Below, in pieces: positions 7,827 to 17,710 of a stretch of DNA of 64,000 nt (the stretch's first letter is position 1; the number at the start of each line of letters is the position of its first letter). The stretch is from Caryophanales bacterium UBA6768 (lineage in GTDB: Bacteria > Bacillota > Bacilli > Bacillales_D > Amphibacillaceae). A program made the translations under genes and the position numbers. The notes beneath the pieces were generated by a model. The model did not search any database. It was not told the DNA's origin and was given only the letters and a program-made list of their open reading frames with translations. The DNA lies in NCBI GenBank assembly GCA_002453315.1, contig DKGO01000168.1, forward strand, positions 38,008 to 102,007. The letters are read 5' to 3'.

Positions 7827-9510
7827 TATCCCTTGAATCTAATGTTCTAAACAAATTTTCTTTTATGTCTTGATTGAACACATTGAATCTTTCTTCACCA
7901 ACAGAATAGTTAAAAGTATCCAAAACTTTTTCTAAGCTTTTATATTCAACATCAAACAGTTCATCTCTACTGAATTTGAATGCATCATCCCAAAGATATT
8001 TAATAACTTTATCCCCAAATCTTGAATTCAAATCCTTAATAGCTTTATCGATTTTATCTGTATCTCTATCATTAATACCATATTTTTGTATTACATCATC
8101 AAGATTTTCTTCTTTACTATAGTATTTTAAAATTTCTTTTGTTACAAAGTAAGCACCTAATCTCTTATCCTCTGACGATAATGTAGCAGCACTACTTGTA
8201 ATAATTTGGTCATTAATAACTGTATTGAATCTTTCCCATGTCACACTTGTATCAAGTATTGATTTTGAAGCATGTTCAGCCTTTGCTACATCATTTTCAA
8301 TCATCTTCATATCCCATCTTCTTTGAAATGCAGTATCTAAAGTAAATACATTTTGATCTGCTGTATTCATTGTTGCTAGAATATATAAATTAGATGGAAG
8401 GTAGATAGGCTTTTCTTTCTCATCGAACACTTCATTAGCTATATTGTAATTGGTAATCTCATACGAACTTTTTCCATCATCATCTCTATCAAGTAACTGG
8501 AATATCTCTCCAAATATTGCTGGAGCATTACCTCGATTAATTTCCTCAATAACAAGATAGTAGTGGTCTCCAGGATTTTCAATCGCCTTTTTAAGTACTC
8601 TTGTAAAAGGACCAGGTGTGAAGTCGTAAGTAATTACTTTATCGTCACCCTCCCCCTTTACTGTTGGTAATATTTGTCCAACAAAATCCGTGTTCATATA
8701 ATCTGGGTGGAAAACCACTCGTTCCATAAATTTAAAATCATTACAGTATTCCTTTTCAATTTTATAGCTTTTACCTGAACCGGGGACACCATATAGTAAA
8801 ACGTTATTCCCACCCTTTACTCGATCAACATAATCACTTTTCGATTCATGTACTTCTTGTATTTCTTGAATAGTAACCTTTGGAATGTCATAATATGCAC
8901 AAAAGTTCTCATATGAAAAACGTTCGAAAAATTCCTTTTCATCCATGTTATTTTCCATAGGTAGAGTTGAATTCACTTTTTCTATGATGCGATTCAATTC
9001 ATCTATATTGTTTTCAATAATGAAGAGTTCATCGTTTTCATTTAACGATATTGGATAGCCATAAGCCTGAATAGCATTCTTTAAAATATCACTACTTTTC
9101 CCATCACCAAAATATTTTGTTGAGAAGTCTTCAAAGTGCATCCTATTACTTTCCGAATTTAACAACTCATTAGCAATCGCTACAAAAATAGAAATAGGCG
9201 GATCTTCTGACTTTACATAAGGATTTGGAGCTACATACATTTTAAACCAAAAATGTAAATACCTCTCTAAGTTTTCATCGTCAAAAGAATATAAATAACT
9301 TTGAACTTTAAATTTTTCTCCACGACATTCGAGCCCTAATTGACAAGCGTGTTGATATGCAGTTCGTTTATAGCCTCTCAGCTTCTCTTCTATTTGATCT
9401 ATCGCTTCCAATCGTGGAATGTCATATGTCATATCTGGATATATTTTTAAAATCGTTTTTAAATTATCTAAAGTGAAGTTTCTCCACCTGGCTAATGGAG
9501 TATATCCCAT
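7813..9510 (-). CDS. McrB-like AAA+ NTPase restriction subunit
   Basis: A 565-aa protein with an N-terminal part of about 200 residues (likely DNA or target recognition) and an AAA+ domain of the McrB type. Walker A is GVPGSGKS (241-248), Walker B LVIEEINRG (319-327), and the McrB signature MNTADQNV is at 381-388, followed by the arginine pair in AFQRRWD. This family uses GTP to translocate DNA and activate its nuclease partner. The canonical MNTADRS is changed to MNTADQN here. The gene starts 3 bp after the methyltransferase gene ends and overlaps the nuclease gene, so all four genes form one operon. Confidence 0.92.
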   Translation of the reverse strand: MGYTPLARWRNFTLDNLKTILKIYPDMTYDIPRLEAIDQIEEKLRGYKRTAYQHACQLGLECRGEKFKVQSYLYSFDDENLERYLHFWFKMYVAPNPYVKSEDPPISIFVAIANELLNSESNRMHFEDFSTKYFGDGKSSDILKNAIQAYGYPISLNENDELFIIENNIDELNRIIEKVNSTLPMENNMDEKEFFERFSYENFCAYYDIPKVTIQEIQEVHESKSDYVDRVKGGNNVLLYGVPGSGKSYKIEKEYCNDFKFMERVVFHPDYMNTDFVGQILPTVKGEGDDKVITYDFTPGPFTRVLKKAIENPGDHYYLVIEEINRGNAPAIFGEIFQLLDRDDDGKSSYEITNYNIANEVFDEKEKPIYLPSNLYILATMNTADQNVFTLDTAFQRRWDMKMIENDVAKAEHASKSILDTSVTWERFNTVINDQIITSSAATLSSEDKRLGAYFVTKEILKYYSKEENLDDVIQKYGINDRDTDKIDKAIKDLNSRFGDKVIKYLWDDAFKFSRDELFDVEYKSLEKVLDTFNYSVGEERFNVFNQDIKENLFRTLDSRDSEDE

Positions 9511-9513
9511 AGT

Positions 9514-11271
9514 TTATTCCCCCTTCTTCAAATTTGGATAGTATTCTAATATTTTATCTACAATTGCTATTAAAACATCTACAACTATTGAATTTCCCGC
9601 CTGTTGATAAGCTGGGGTGTCAGCAACAACAATTTTAAAACTATCGCAAAAACCCATCAATCTCAAACATTCCCTAGGAGTTAACTTTCTTAACCGACCT
9701 TCTGTTGTTACATAATTATCTACACCAGCTCTATGCATTTTATGCATAGAGGTTAACAACGGTCGGGCAACATCTAAATCTGTTTCAGGACGTGAATAAA
9801 AACCTTTTGTTCCAGATGATAATACATATTTTTTAACCTTTTCCGACAAAAAGTATTTTTCTAAATCCTGAATTGTTTTTTCTTTGTCTTTGTTTTCTTC
9901 AACAAATACAAAGTCACCATGCCAATTAAATTGCTGATTCTTTTTTTGACACAATTGAATATCACCATCAATTTGTGTATAACGTTTATCTAAGTTCTTT
10001 TTATCTGTTACAAAATTAACACCTTTTTGTGGTAAGAAGTATTTACCCGAAACATTATCAATTAAATAGTCTTGCATTGTTTTATCTAGTTTAATTGGTT
10101 CAGGGAATTTAAACTCTTTTATTTTTAAATCCTTTCTAAATCCAACTACAAATAATCTTTCCCTATTTTGTGGTACGCCGTAATCTTTCGCATTTAAAAT
10201 AGCATCGTGCCAATCATAGTTAAGTTCGTCAAATACATCCTTCATTGTTCTCCAGGTATTTCCGTCATCATTACTTAAAACTGCTTTGACATTTTCATAA
10301 ATAAATACCTTGGGTTGTATCTCCTTAACAAGTCGAGCAAATTCATAAAATAGGGTTCCTCTCGTATCTTCTAGTCCCCTTTGTTTCCCAACTAAACTAA
10401 AGGATTGACAAGGACTCCCTCCAACAAATAAATCTACCTGGTTATGATACTGCCTTCCATCTAAGAATGAAGCATTCCAATGAAAATGCTTTGGGTCTAT
10501 ATTATAATTGGCCATATAAGATTCTCTAACTCTATTTCGACTCTCTTGGCCTTTATAAAGCCTATTTACATATGCATTTTTCTCCTCAAACGACTCGATA
10601 TTTTTCAGGTCTTCCAAGACTGCGGATGTATTAATTTTCTCATGCAACATAGAAAGTGCATCTGACACTTCTCTTAACACCTTAACCGTTTGTTTAAATT
10701 CAGTAATATCAACTAGTTTTGTATACTCATTACCTTGTGTCATATTTTTGAAATACTCACTTACGACAAAATCACCACCATAAATTCTTTTATAATCAGC
10801 TTCTATTTTAATAAATGATTTTTTTGCTTCAATAAATTTATGCAGCGGTGAATAGTTATCAGATTCATAAACTTTTATCCATTTCGCATAAGCCTTGTGA
10901 ACATTTTCGTTAAAGTAATCTCCTTCAATAAAATTTGAAAGTAACTCTTTAGATAAATCTATCAAGTTTTCCTGATAATCTATTTCAGTTATAAAATCTT
11001 TATACTTTTTATTTATACTCAAAAAATTATTTGCTAATTCAATAGTGTACTCATCTTGATTGGATTCTAAATTTGTTGAAATTTTATCAATTAATTTTTT
11101 TAAAACATCAATTTCAACCTCAATTTCATCGATTTCAGGTAATATTTTTTCACTTAATACATCAATATCACCATTATCACACGCAAATACTATTTCGTGA
11201 GGTAATCCCATTCTTTTCAATGCATGTTCAATTGCACCAATTCCGCTAAACACAGTTGCTAATTTAATCAT
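9514..11271 (-). CDS. DNA (cytosine-5) methyltransferase with large insert
   Basis: A 585-aa type II-like m5C methyltransferase. Visible motifs are I (ATVFSGIGA, 5-13), II (IVFACDNG, 27-34), IV with catalytic Cys288 (GGSPCQSFS), VI (ENVKAV, 326-331), VIII (QNRERLFVVG, 368-377) and X (QQAGNSIVVD, 556-565). Between motifs II and IV lies an insert of about 190 mostly helical residues (40-230), far longer than in ordinary m5C enzymes. It should protect host DNA against the downstream nuclease. The start overlaps the stop of the HTH gene (TAATG), which indicates coupling to the controller. LlaJI systems usually carry two methyltransferases; only one is present here. Confidence 0.94.
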   Translation of the reverse strand: MIKLATVFSGIGAIEHALKRMGLPHEIVFACDNGDIDVLSEKILPEIDEIEVEIDVLKKLIDKISTNLESNQDEYTIELANNFLSINKKYKDFITEIDYQENLIDLSKELLSNFIEGDYFNENVHKAYAKWIKVYESDNYSPLHKFIEAKKSFIKIEADYKRIYGGDFVVSEYFKNMTQGNEYTKLVDITEFKQTVKVLREVSDALSMLHEKINTSAVLEDLKNIESFEEKNAYVNRLYKGQESRNRVRESYMANYNIDPKHFHWNASFLDGRQYHNQVDLFVGGSPCQSFSLVGKQRGLEDTRGTLFYEFARLVKEIQPKVFIYENVKAVLSNDDGNTWRTMKDVFDELNYDWHDAILNAKDYGVPQNRERLFVVGFRKDLKIKEFKFPEPIKLDKTMQDYLIDNVSGKYFLPQKGVNFVTDKKNLDKRYTQIDGDIQLCQKKNQQFNWHGDFVFVEENKDKEKTIQDLEKYFLSEKVKKYVLSSGTKGFYSRPETDLDVARPLLTSMHKMHRAGVDNYVTTEGRLRKLTPRECLRLMGFCDSFKIVVADTPAYQQAGNSIVVDVLIAIVDKILEYYPNLKKGE

Positions 11272-11501
11272 TAAAAAATCTCCTTATCTCTATCGAGATC
11301 ATCCTTAATAATCTCCATTATATCCCCAACATCACACTCTAACGTTTTGCAAATTTTTGTTATAGATTCCATTGAGACTGCTTCGTTTTTCCCCATCTTA
11401 GCTATAACATTACTACTTACACAAGCAGCATTTTTTAGTTGTGTCTTATTCATATTTCTATCTATTAATAATTTCCACAGTTTGTTATAAGAAACACTCA
11501 T
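11271..11501 (-). CDS. Small XRE/Cro-type HTH regulator, putative restriction controller
   Basis: A 76-aa protein that is almost entirely a Cro/C1 helix-turn-helix (KTQLKNAACVSSNVIAKMGK, then MESITKICKTLECDVGDI). Regulators of this size commonly precede methyltransferase genes and act as controller proteins that delay nuclease expression. It is the first gene of the restriction operon and its stop codon overlaps the methyltransferase start. The 10-mer TATCTCTATC occurs both at its promoter and near its 3' end, which makes autoregulation plausible. It could instead belong to the SinR/Xre-like repressors found next to many methyltransferases. Confidence 0.85.
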   Translation of the reverse strand: MSVSYNKLWKLLIDRNMNKTQLKNAACVSSNVIAKMGKNEAVSMESITKICKTLECDVGDIMEIIKDDLDRDKEIF

Positions 11502-11544
11502 AACGCACCATCCCTTTATATTACTTATAGTTCTTTACTGAGTA

Positions 11545-11566
11545 TTTATTATACCGTATCTCTATC
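11545..11566 (-). promoter_or_regulatory. Promoter and candidate controller site of the restriction operon
   Basis: Minus-strand GGTATAATAAAT gives a consensus -10 box (TATAAT) about 45 bases upstream of the HTH gene. Immediately upstream is the 10-mer TATCTCTATC (plus strand 11557-11566), which recurs at 11285-11294 beside the palindrome ATCTC-GATA-GAGAT ahead of the methyltransferase start. Shared sites at both places would suit a controller protein. Confidence 0.5.
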
Positions 11567-11711
11567 TATAATGAAATATTCTTAGCTTATATCAATATTT
11601 ATTTGATTTCAGATGATAAAATTGCAGTTTATTCATCCTATCAACTCCCCTAGCCAAAAGCCATTCTATCAACTCAACCCTACTTTTACCGAAAGCCAGG
11701 ATCCATTTTCA

Positions 11712-11772
11712 GTAAAATAAAAATAAGATTCCCCAGCTTGGACATTCTCCAAAATCACTGGAAAACCTTATT
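11712..11772 (-). terminator. Intrinsic terminator of rlmCD
   Basis: On the minus strand a 15-bp stem with G-U pairs (AATAAGGTTTTCCAG with CTGGGGAATCTTATT) is extended by an inner TTGGA/TCCAA stem and followed by TTTTATTTT. It lies just downstream of the rlmCD stop and marks the border between core genome and defence island. Confidence 0.85.
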
Positions 11773-11793
11773 CTATCAATGTTTTAATTCTTC

Positions 11794-13176
11794 TTATTCA
11801 TCCACCCTAGACATCAACGCCACACACTCCACATGACTCGTTTGGGGAAATTGATCAACGGGTTGGACTTCCTTCGTGCAATAACCATGTTCCTCCAAAA
11901 TCCGTAAGTCCCTAGCTAATGTTGCTGGGTTGCAGGAGACATAAACGATTCGCTCTGGGTTCATATTTGCCATTGCCTTCAAAACTTCAAGGTCACAGCC
12001 TTTTCTCGGTGGGTCAACGATAATCACATCTGGCCTAAGACCTTCAGAATACCAATTGGGCATCACCTGCTCGGCTTTACCAACAACAAATTCTACATTT
12101 TCAATCCCATTAATTTCAGCATTTTCTCTTGCGTTTTGTATTGCTCCGTCTACCACTTCAACTCCATACACTTTTTTTGCCTTTTTCGCTAAAAATAACG
12201 AAATTGTTCCTATGCCACAGAAAGCATCAATCACAATATTATCTGCTCCGACATTGGCATATTCCAGTGCTTTTTCATACAACACTTTCGTTTGTTCAGG
12301 ATTGACCTGATAAAAAGATTCTGCTGAGATTTTAAATTGTAAATCATCAATAGTATCAACGATATAAGGTTCACCAAAAATCACCCGTGAAGTTTTTCCC
12401 ATAATGACATTCGTTCGTTCGCTATTCACATTATGGATAATAGATTTCACGGAGGAATCCTGCTCAACTAATAACTTTACAAATTCCGCTTCCAGAGGTA
12501 AATTCTTCGTACGAGTCACTAAAATAATCATCGTATCACCTGTGGAAAAGGCCGTCCTTACGATAATATGTCGTAATACCCCTTGATGATTCTTTTCATC
12601 GTAGGCGGAAATTCCAAGTCCTTCAGCAATCTTCCTTACCTTATCAATCATCTTATCGCCACGCTCATTTTGAATGATACATGTGTCCATATTTTCAATA
12701 ATACGGTGACTTCTGGCTTGATAAAACCCAGTAATCAATCCATCTTTTCCCTCACCGACAGGCATTTGAATTTTATTCCGATAACGCCACGGATGTTCCA
12801 TTTCTAAAATAGGGTGAACAGGTACATCCGGCAATCCAGCTACCTTATTCATGACATTAAGTACTTGATTCCGCTTCATTTCCCCCTGCAAAACAGCACT
12901 CATATGCTGCAATTGGCATCCACCACATTGATAATAAACATCGCACGGGGCTGTCACTCTCTCGGGACTTTTCTTTAATAATTTCAACAGTTTCCCATAA
13001 GCATATCTTTTATTTACTTTCACAATTTTAACCGTTGCCCGTTCTGTTGGTAATCCATAAGGGACAAAAATTGGATAACCGTTTCGTTTACCAACACCAT
13101 TTCCTTCATGGGTTAAGTCTTCAAAAGTTAATTCAATTATTTCATTTTTATGAACTGGCACATCTTGTTGAATCAC
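11794..13176 (-). CDS. rlmCD: 23S rRNA (uracil-C5)-methyltransferase RlmCD (YefA/RumA family)
   Basis: A SAM-dependent RNA m5U methyltransferase. An N-terminal TRAM domain (IIELTFEDLTHEGNGVGKRN) is followed by the Fe-S cysteines (CDVYYQCGGCQLQH). The SAM site is DAFCGIGTISLFLA, DPPRKGC and VSCNPATLARD follow with the catalytic Cys. In B. subtilis the homologue YefA methylates two uridines of 23S rRNA. I prefer the GTG at 13176 as start because AAAGGAAG lies 6 bases upstream; the ATG at 13197 has no ribosome site. It is downstream of dgkB, as in B. subtilis. Confidence 0.93.
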   Translation of the reverse strand: MIQQDVPVHKNEIIELTFEDLTHEGNGVGKRNGYPIFVPYGLPTERATVKIVKVNKRYAYGKLLKLLKKSPERVTAPCDVYYQCGGCQLQHMSAVLQGEMKRNQVLNVMNKVAGLPDVPVHPILEMEHPWRYRNKIQMPVGEGKDGLITGFYQARSHRIIENMDTCIIQNERGDKMIDKVRKIAEGLGISAYDEKNHQGVLRHIIVRTAFSTGDTMIILVTRTKNLPLEAEFVKLLVEQDSSVKSIIHNVNSERTNVIMGKTSRVIFGEPYIVDTIDDLQFKISAESFYQVNPEQTKVLYEKALEYANVGADNIVIDAFCGIGTISLFLAKKAKKVYGVEVVDGAIQNARENAEINGIENVEFVVGKAEQVMPNWYSEGLRPDVIIVDPPRKGCDLEVLKAMANMNPERIVYVSCNPATLARDLRILEEHGYCTKEVQPVDQFPQTSHVECVALMSRVDE

Positions 13177-13278
13177 ATTAATCTTCCTTTTTTTCATTAT
13201 TACTGGACAAAAATGTTTATTACTACAAAAGAAAAAGTAAGCCTTATTTTTTCAGCTTACTATACTCTTGTTGTATCA

Positions 13279-14229
13279 TTATTTCACAGTGTTCATTTTA
13301 TTTTTCCGACGTTCCTTAATTTTCTTTTCCCTTTCGAGAAACTCATTACTGACATAAAAAGAAAGATGCTGCTTCAAATTAACAATTTCACCCGGCAATT
13401 CCCCACCATATTCTCCATCGACATTTAACAACATTTTTTTCTTTGGTGAAATCTTAATATGTTTCGCCTGTGTATATAAAATATTTTCATTATCAATATG
13501 ATTCCCACGAATACCAGCTGAAGCAATTCGTAAAAATTCACCCAAGTTTGTCTTTTTTAAAATAAGTAAATCAAAATAGCCATCATCAATTAATGCATCT
13601 GGGGCAAGTTTTTCAAATCCACCAACTGAATTCGTGTTAGCAACCAAAAACAACATAATATCTCCATCAAAAACTTTTCCATCATACTCAATGACCGTCG
13701 GAACAGGCTTTAATGATGGCAACATTTCAATACCTTTTATATAATAGGCAAGTTGTCCGATGGCGGCCTTTAATTTACTTGGTACGTCATACGTTAACTC
13801 GGTTAAATCCCCACCACCGGCAATATTCATGAAATATCGATCATTCACTTTACCAATATCTAATTTTTTTGCATTTTTTTCTTGCAGTATGATATCAACC
13901 GCTTTTTGAATATCTCTTGGTATTGAAAGGGCACGGGCAAAATCATTTGTTGTTCCAGCAGGAATGATCCCAATTTTGGGACGATACGATTCCTCGGCAA
14001 TTCCATGGATGACTTCATTTATCGTTCCATCACCACCTGCGACGATGACAAGGTCATAACAGCGATCAACAGCGATTTTGGCGGCTTTTTTCGCATCATC
14101 AATACCAGTTGTTGCATGTGTCGATGTTTCATAACCTGCACGCTCAAACTTTTCTAGTACTGTTGGCAATTCTTTGCGAAATAATTCACGGCCTGATGTC
14201 GGGTTATAAATAATTCGTGCTCTTTGCAA
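13279..14229 (-). CDS. dgkB: Diacylglycerol kinase DgkB
   Basis: A 316-aa soluble lipid kinase of the DAGK_cat family: an N-terminal IIYNPTSGRELF nucleotide-site start, the signature VAGGDGTINEVIHGIA (around residues 63-78), PAGTTNDFARAL, and the C-terminal half of the sandwich fold (GGGDLTELTY, NVDGEYGGELPG). It phosphorylates diacylglycerol released during lipoteichoic acid synthesis. It lies between gatB and rlmCD, the same order as yerQ in B. subtilis. A TATAAT box lies upstream near 14290, so it can be transcribed on its own. Confidence 0.94.
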   Translation of the reverse strand: MQRARIIYNPTSGRELFRKELPTVLEKFERAGYETSTHATTGIDDAKKAAKIAVDRCYDLVIVAGGDGTINEVIHGIAEESYRPKIGIIPAGTTNDFARALSIPRDIQKAVDIILQEKNAKKLDIGKVNDRYFMNIAGGGDLTELTYDVPSKLKAAIGQLAYYIKGIEMLPSLKPVPTVIEYDGKVFDGDIMLFLVANTNSVGGFEKLAPDALIDDGYFDLLILKKTNLGEFLRIASAGIRGNHIDNENILYTQAKHIKISPKKKMLLNVDGEYGGELPGEIVNLKQHLSFYVSNEFLEREKKIKERRKNKMNTVK

Positions 14230-14371
14230 GATGGCCCCTCCTTATAGACAGAAGATAGTATCCCCCATAAAATGCTCGTCCTATCTCATTATATTCTCTT
14301 TGACAAACTTTCATGCAAATTTAACACTACTTCAGTCATTGGCTAACCTTTAAACATTCAATTGGCAGAAG

Positions 14372-14406
14372 GAGACTACATGACTAAGCATGTAGCCTCT
14401 TTTTTT
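14372..14406. terminator. Hairpin between gatB and dgkB with T-tract on the plus strand
   Basis: GAGACTACATG (14372-14382) and CATGTAGCCTC (14389-14399) pair. On the plus strand seven T residues follow, but pairing has one A-C mismatch. On the minus strand pairing is complete (G-U) yet only CTTCTGCC follows. It probably ends the gat operon on the minus strand, though its T-tract points the other way. Confidence 0.45.
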
Positions 14407-14412
14407 GAAATG

Positions 14413-15840
14413 TTAGCGTTTTTCTATTTCTTCTTTTAAAATTTGATTAACCATTTGTGGATTGGCTTGTCCTTTTGTTGCTTTCATCGTTTGTCCGACT
14501 AAAAACCCTAATGCTTTTCCTTTACCATCTTTAAAATCTGCCACTGACTGGACATTTTCATCAAGGACTTTTCCGATGATTTCACGTAATTGCCCTTCAT
14601 CGGAAATTTGTACTAATCCCTTTTCTTTAACAATTTCCTCTGGGTCACCACCATGTTCAACTAAATCAGCAAAAACCTGTTTACCTATTTTAGAGGAGAT
14701 GGTTCCTTTTTGAATTAAATGAATCATTTTCGCTAAAGCCTCTGGTGAAATTGCGACATCTTTGATTTCTTTTAAATGTTTATTCATATAGGCCGACAAA
14801 TCGCCCATCATCCAATTAGATACCTGTTTGACATCTGCATTGTGTTTGATAGTCTCTTCAAAAAAATCAGCCATTTCTTTCGTTGCTGTTAAAACCCCAG
14901 CATCGTACGCGGGTAAATCTAGCTCATTCATATAGCGTTGTTTACGCTCATCGGGTAATTCAGGAATCGATGCTTTTATTCTTTCCTTCCATGCTTCACT
15001 AATCTCAATGGGCACGAGATCAGGATCTGGGAAAAATCGGTAATCGTCTGCATCACCTTTTATGCGCATTAAAATAGTCTTTTTTGACTTTTCATCGTAA
15101 CGACGTGTTTCTTGCTCGATGATACCACCACTAGACAACACCTTCGCTTGACGTTTTTCTTCATATTCAAGGCCACTTCGAACGAAAGCAAATGAATTTA
15201 AATTTTTCAATTCAGTTTTCGTGCCGAACTCTCTCTGTCCAACAGGTCGCAATGAAATATTGGCATCACAACGAAGAGAGCCCTCTTCCATACGGACATC
15301 AGATACCCCTGTATATTGAATGATACTTTTCAATTTATCCAAATAGGCATAAGCCTCTTCGGGTGAGCGAATGTCCGGATCAGAAACGATTTCGATTAAT
15401 GGTGTCCCTTGTCGATTATAATCAACATAGGAACCATCTTCCCCGTGAGTTAATTTCCCGGCATCTTCCTCTAAATGGATTCGTTCTATCCCAATTTTTT
15501 TCCTTACACCATCTACTTCAATTTCAATCCAACCATGCTCGGCTAACGGTTGTTTATCTTGAGAAATTTGATAGGCAGCCGGATTATCTGGATAAAAGTA
15601 ATGTTTACGATCAAAAATCATGTCATCCGCTATTTGACAATTTAATGCCATTGCCGCCTTCATACCAAAATTAACTGCCTCTTCATTTAAAACAGGAAGT
15701 GTGCCCGGATAACCTAAATCCTTGGGATTAATGTTTTCGTTAGGTTCATTACCAAATGCATTGGGACTAGAACTGAAAATTTTAGATTTAGTTTTTAATT
15801 CAACATGAACTTCTAAACCAATCACAGTTTCAAAACTCAT
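14413..15840 (-). CDS. gatB: Aspartyl/glutamyl-tRNA amidotransferase subunit B
   Basis: A 475-aa GatB. It begins with [20 protein letters not shown], contains [19 protein letters not shown] and [15 protein letters not shown], and ends with the YqeY-like helical tail ([16 protein letters not shown]). With GatA and GatC it converts Glu-tRNA(Gln) to Gln-tRNA(Gln), phosphorylating the misacylated tRNA before ammonia transfer. Length and motifs are normal. The start codon overlaps the gatA stop (ATGA), so gatCAB is translated as a coupled operon. Confidence 0.97.
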   Translation of the reverse strand: MSFETVIGLEVHVELKTKSKIFSSSPNAFGNEPNENINPKDLGYPGTLPVLNEEAVNFGMKAAMALNCQIADDMIFDRKHYFYPDNPAAYQISQDKQPLAEHGWIEIEVDGVRKKIGIERIHLEEDAGKLTHGEDGSYVDYNRQGTPLIEIVSDPDIRSPEEAYAYLDKLKSIIQYTGVSDVRMEEGSLRCDANISLRPVGQREFGTKTELKNLNSFAFVRSGLEYEEKRQAKVLSSGGIIEQETRRYDEKSKKTILMRIKGDADDYRFFPDPDLVPIEISEAWKERIKASIPELPDERKQRYMNELDLPAYDAGVLTATKEMADFFEETIKHNADVKQVSNWMMGDLSAYMNKHLKEIKDVAISPEALAKMIHLIQKGTISSKIGKQVFADLVEHGGDPEEIVKEKGLVQISDEGQLREIIGKVLDENVQSVADFKDGKGKALGFLVGQTMKATKGQANPQMVNQILKEEIEKR

Positions 15841-17303
15841 TCTTCTGTCCCTCCTAAATCTGGACGTTTTTTATGGTGATTTGTTGCACGTTCATATGCA
15901 TATGCTGCACGATATATCGTTGATTCATCAAAGTAATTACCGATAATTTGTAATCCCATAGGTAATCCATTTTCAGTATAACCATTCGGTACTGAAAGAG
16001 CCGGGACACCAGCAATATTAATCGGCACAGTCATCATGTCACTCATATACATTGTAAGTGGGTCCCTATCCTCACCTAATTTATAAGCTGGAGTTGGTGT
16101 CGTTGGCCCCATGATGACATCATAATATTCAAATGCCGCACGAAAGTCATTGATGATTAAGGTTCTAACTTTTTGCGCTTTTTGAAAATATTTTTCATTA
16201 AATTCACCACTTAAAACAGTCGTCCCTAATAAAATACGACGTTTAACTTCTTCTCCAAATCCTTCCCCCCGGGTCATTTTAAACATATCAATCATGTTTT
16301 CAGCGTTTTCTGAACGACTTCCATAGCGAATGCCATCAAATCTTCCTAAACTTGAAGAAGCCTCAGCCATTCCTATGGCATAATAAACAGCATCAGCATA
16401 TGGTAAGTGTGGTAATGAGACTTCTTCCCATGTCGCACCGAGTAATTCATACATTTTTAATGCATTCATTACTGCCTCTTTAACTTCCGGGGCTACCCCA
16501 TCACCAATAAATTCTTTTGGAACAGCAATTTTCAGTCCTTTTACATCTTCAATAAGGGCTTCAGAGTAATCTGGTATTGCCCGTTTACTACTTGTGGAAT
16601 CACGCTCATCATGACCAGCAATGATTTGTAATATATGTGCATTATCTTCTACTGTTCGTGTCATAGGGCCAATTTGATCTAATGAAGCAGCAAATGCGAT
16701 GGCTCCATAACGGGAAACTAGTCCATATGTTGGTTTCATCCCAACAATGCCACAAAAAGATGCTGGTTGTCGGATTGAGCCACCTGTATCTGACCCCAAC
16801 GCATACATGACTTCCCCCGCTGCAACAGTTGCCGCCGATCCTCCACTCGAACCACCTGGTACCCGTTTTAAATCCCATGGGTTTTTTGTCATTTGATAAT
16901 AAGAAGTTTCTGTTGTGGAACCCATTGCAAATTCATCCATATTCACTTTACCGATTAAAAGTGATTCCGATTGCTTTAGCTTTTCAACAACAGTAGCATC
17001 ATACAAAGGGTCATGAAAATTTTCTAACATTTTACTTGAACAAGTTGTCCGAATTCCTTTAGTTAAAATATTATCTTTAATTGCTCCTGGAATGGCAGAT
17101 AGTTTTTTATCATATGTAGCCTTTTGATCGAGCTCCTTTGCCCTCTCCATCACATTGTCTTTATCTAATGTTAAAAATGCCTTCACATCATCATCTACTA
17201 ATTTAATTTGGTTAAATGATTGCTCGGCAAGTTCAACAGCAGAGATTTCCTTTTTCTTTAACATTTTTTCTACTTGTTTAATTGTATAATGATATAAGCT
17301 CAT
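15837..17303 (-). CDS. gatA: Aspartyl/glutamyl-tRNA amidotransferase subunit A
   Basis: A 488-aa amidase-signature enzyme that hydrolyses glutamine and feeds ammonia to GatB. The Ser-Ser-Lys catalytic set is visible: Lys in PGAIKDNI, Ser in [10 protein letters not shown] and Ser in [13 protein letters not shown]. The second ATG (17303) is preferred because AAGGAGG is 7 bases upstream; the first is 17306. It is located between gatC (12 bp apart) and gatB (4-bp overlap). No anomaly is seen. Confidence 0.97.
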   Translation of the reverse strand: MSLYHYTIKQVEKMLKKKEISAVELAEQSFNQIKLVDDDVKAFLTLDKDNVMERAKELDQKATYDKKLSAIPGAIKDNILTKGIRTTCSSKMLENFHDPLYDATVVEKLKQSESLLIGKVNMDEFAMGSTTETSYYQMTKNPWDLKRVPGGSSGGSAATVAAGEVMYALGSDTGGSIRQPASFCGIVGMKPTYGLVSRYGAIAFAASLDQIGPMTRTVEDNAHILQIIAGHDERDSTSSKRAIPDYSEALIEDVKGLKIAVPKEFIGDGVAPEVKEAVMNALKMYELLGATWEEVSLPHLPYADAVYYAIGMAEASSSLGRFDGIRYGSRSENAENMIDMFKMTRGEGFGEEVKRRILLGTTVLSGEFNEKYFQKAQKVRTLIINDFRAAFEYYDVIMGPTTPTPAYKLGEDRDPLTMYMSDMMTVPINIAGVPALSVPNGYTENGLPMGLQIIGNYFDESTIYRAAYAYERATNHHKKRPDLGGTEE

Positions 17304-17315
17304 CATTTAACCTCC

Positions 17316-17606
17316 TTAATCGATAATTGGTAATACTTTGAATTGATTATTTTCATGGTCAGGTGCATTGGCTAAGGCATCCTCGCGTGTAATAGTTTTT
17401 AACGGAATATCTGATCGCCATACATTTTTCTCTACGTTTCCATGTGTTGTCGGTGCAACATCATCAGTATTAATGTCATTAATTTTTTCAATAAAATTTA
17501 ATATATCCGTTAAATCTCCACTGTACATATCAGCCTCTTGATCGGTTATTGAGAGCCTTGCTAAATCTGCAGTCCGTATAATATCTTCTTTCGTAATTTT
17601 CGCCAT
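17316..17606 (-). CDS. gatC: Aspartyl/glutamyl-tRNA amidotransferase subunit C
   Basis: A 96-aa GatC starting MAKITKEDIIRTADLARLSI, containing DILNFIEKIND and ending ENNQFKVLPIID, all typical. It wraps around GatA and stabilises the GatCAB complex. The ATG at 17606 has GGGGGTG 6 bases upstream. It is the first gene of the gat operon. Confidence 0.95.
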   Translation of the reverse strand: MAKITKEDIIRTADLARLSITDQEADMYSGDLTDILNFIEKINDINTDDVAPTTHGNVEKNVWRSDIPLKTITREDALANAPDHENNQFKVLPIID

Positions 17607-17710
17607 TCCCTTCACCCCCAAAGTTTCTGAAAAATACTCTATCTTTTATTTTACCATATTTGCTAATAAATAGACGTATGAAACGTACCAATGGTATATG
17701 TTATCATCCT

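Noticed and set aside
6519..9510. Methyl-dependent McrBC system
   Set aside because: A cytosine methyltransferase is in the same operon and the nuclease resembles LlaJI, so a modification-protected enzyme is more likely.
13150..13428. 92-codon plus-strand frame between rlmCD and dgkB
   Set aside because: Overlaps the ends of both genes in antisense, low-complexity hydrophobic translation, no ribosome site.
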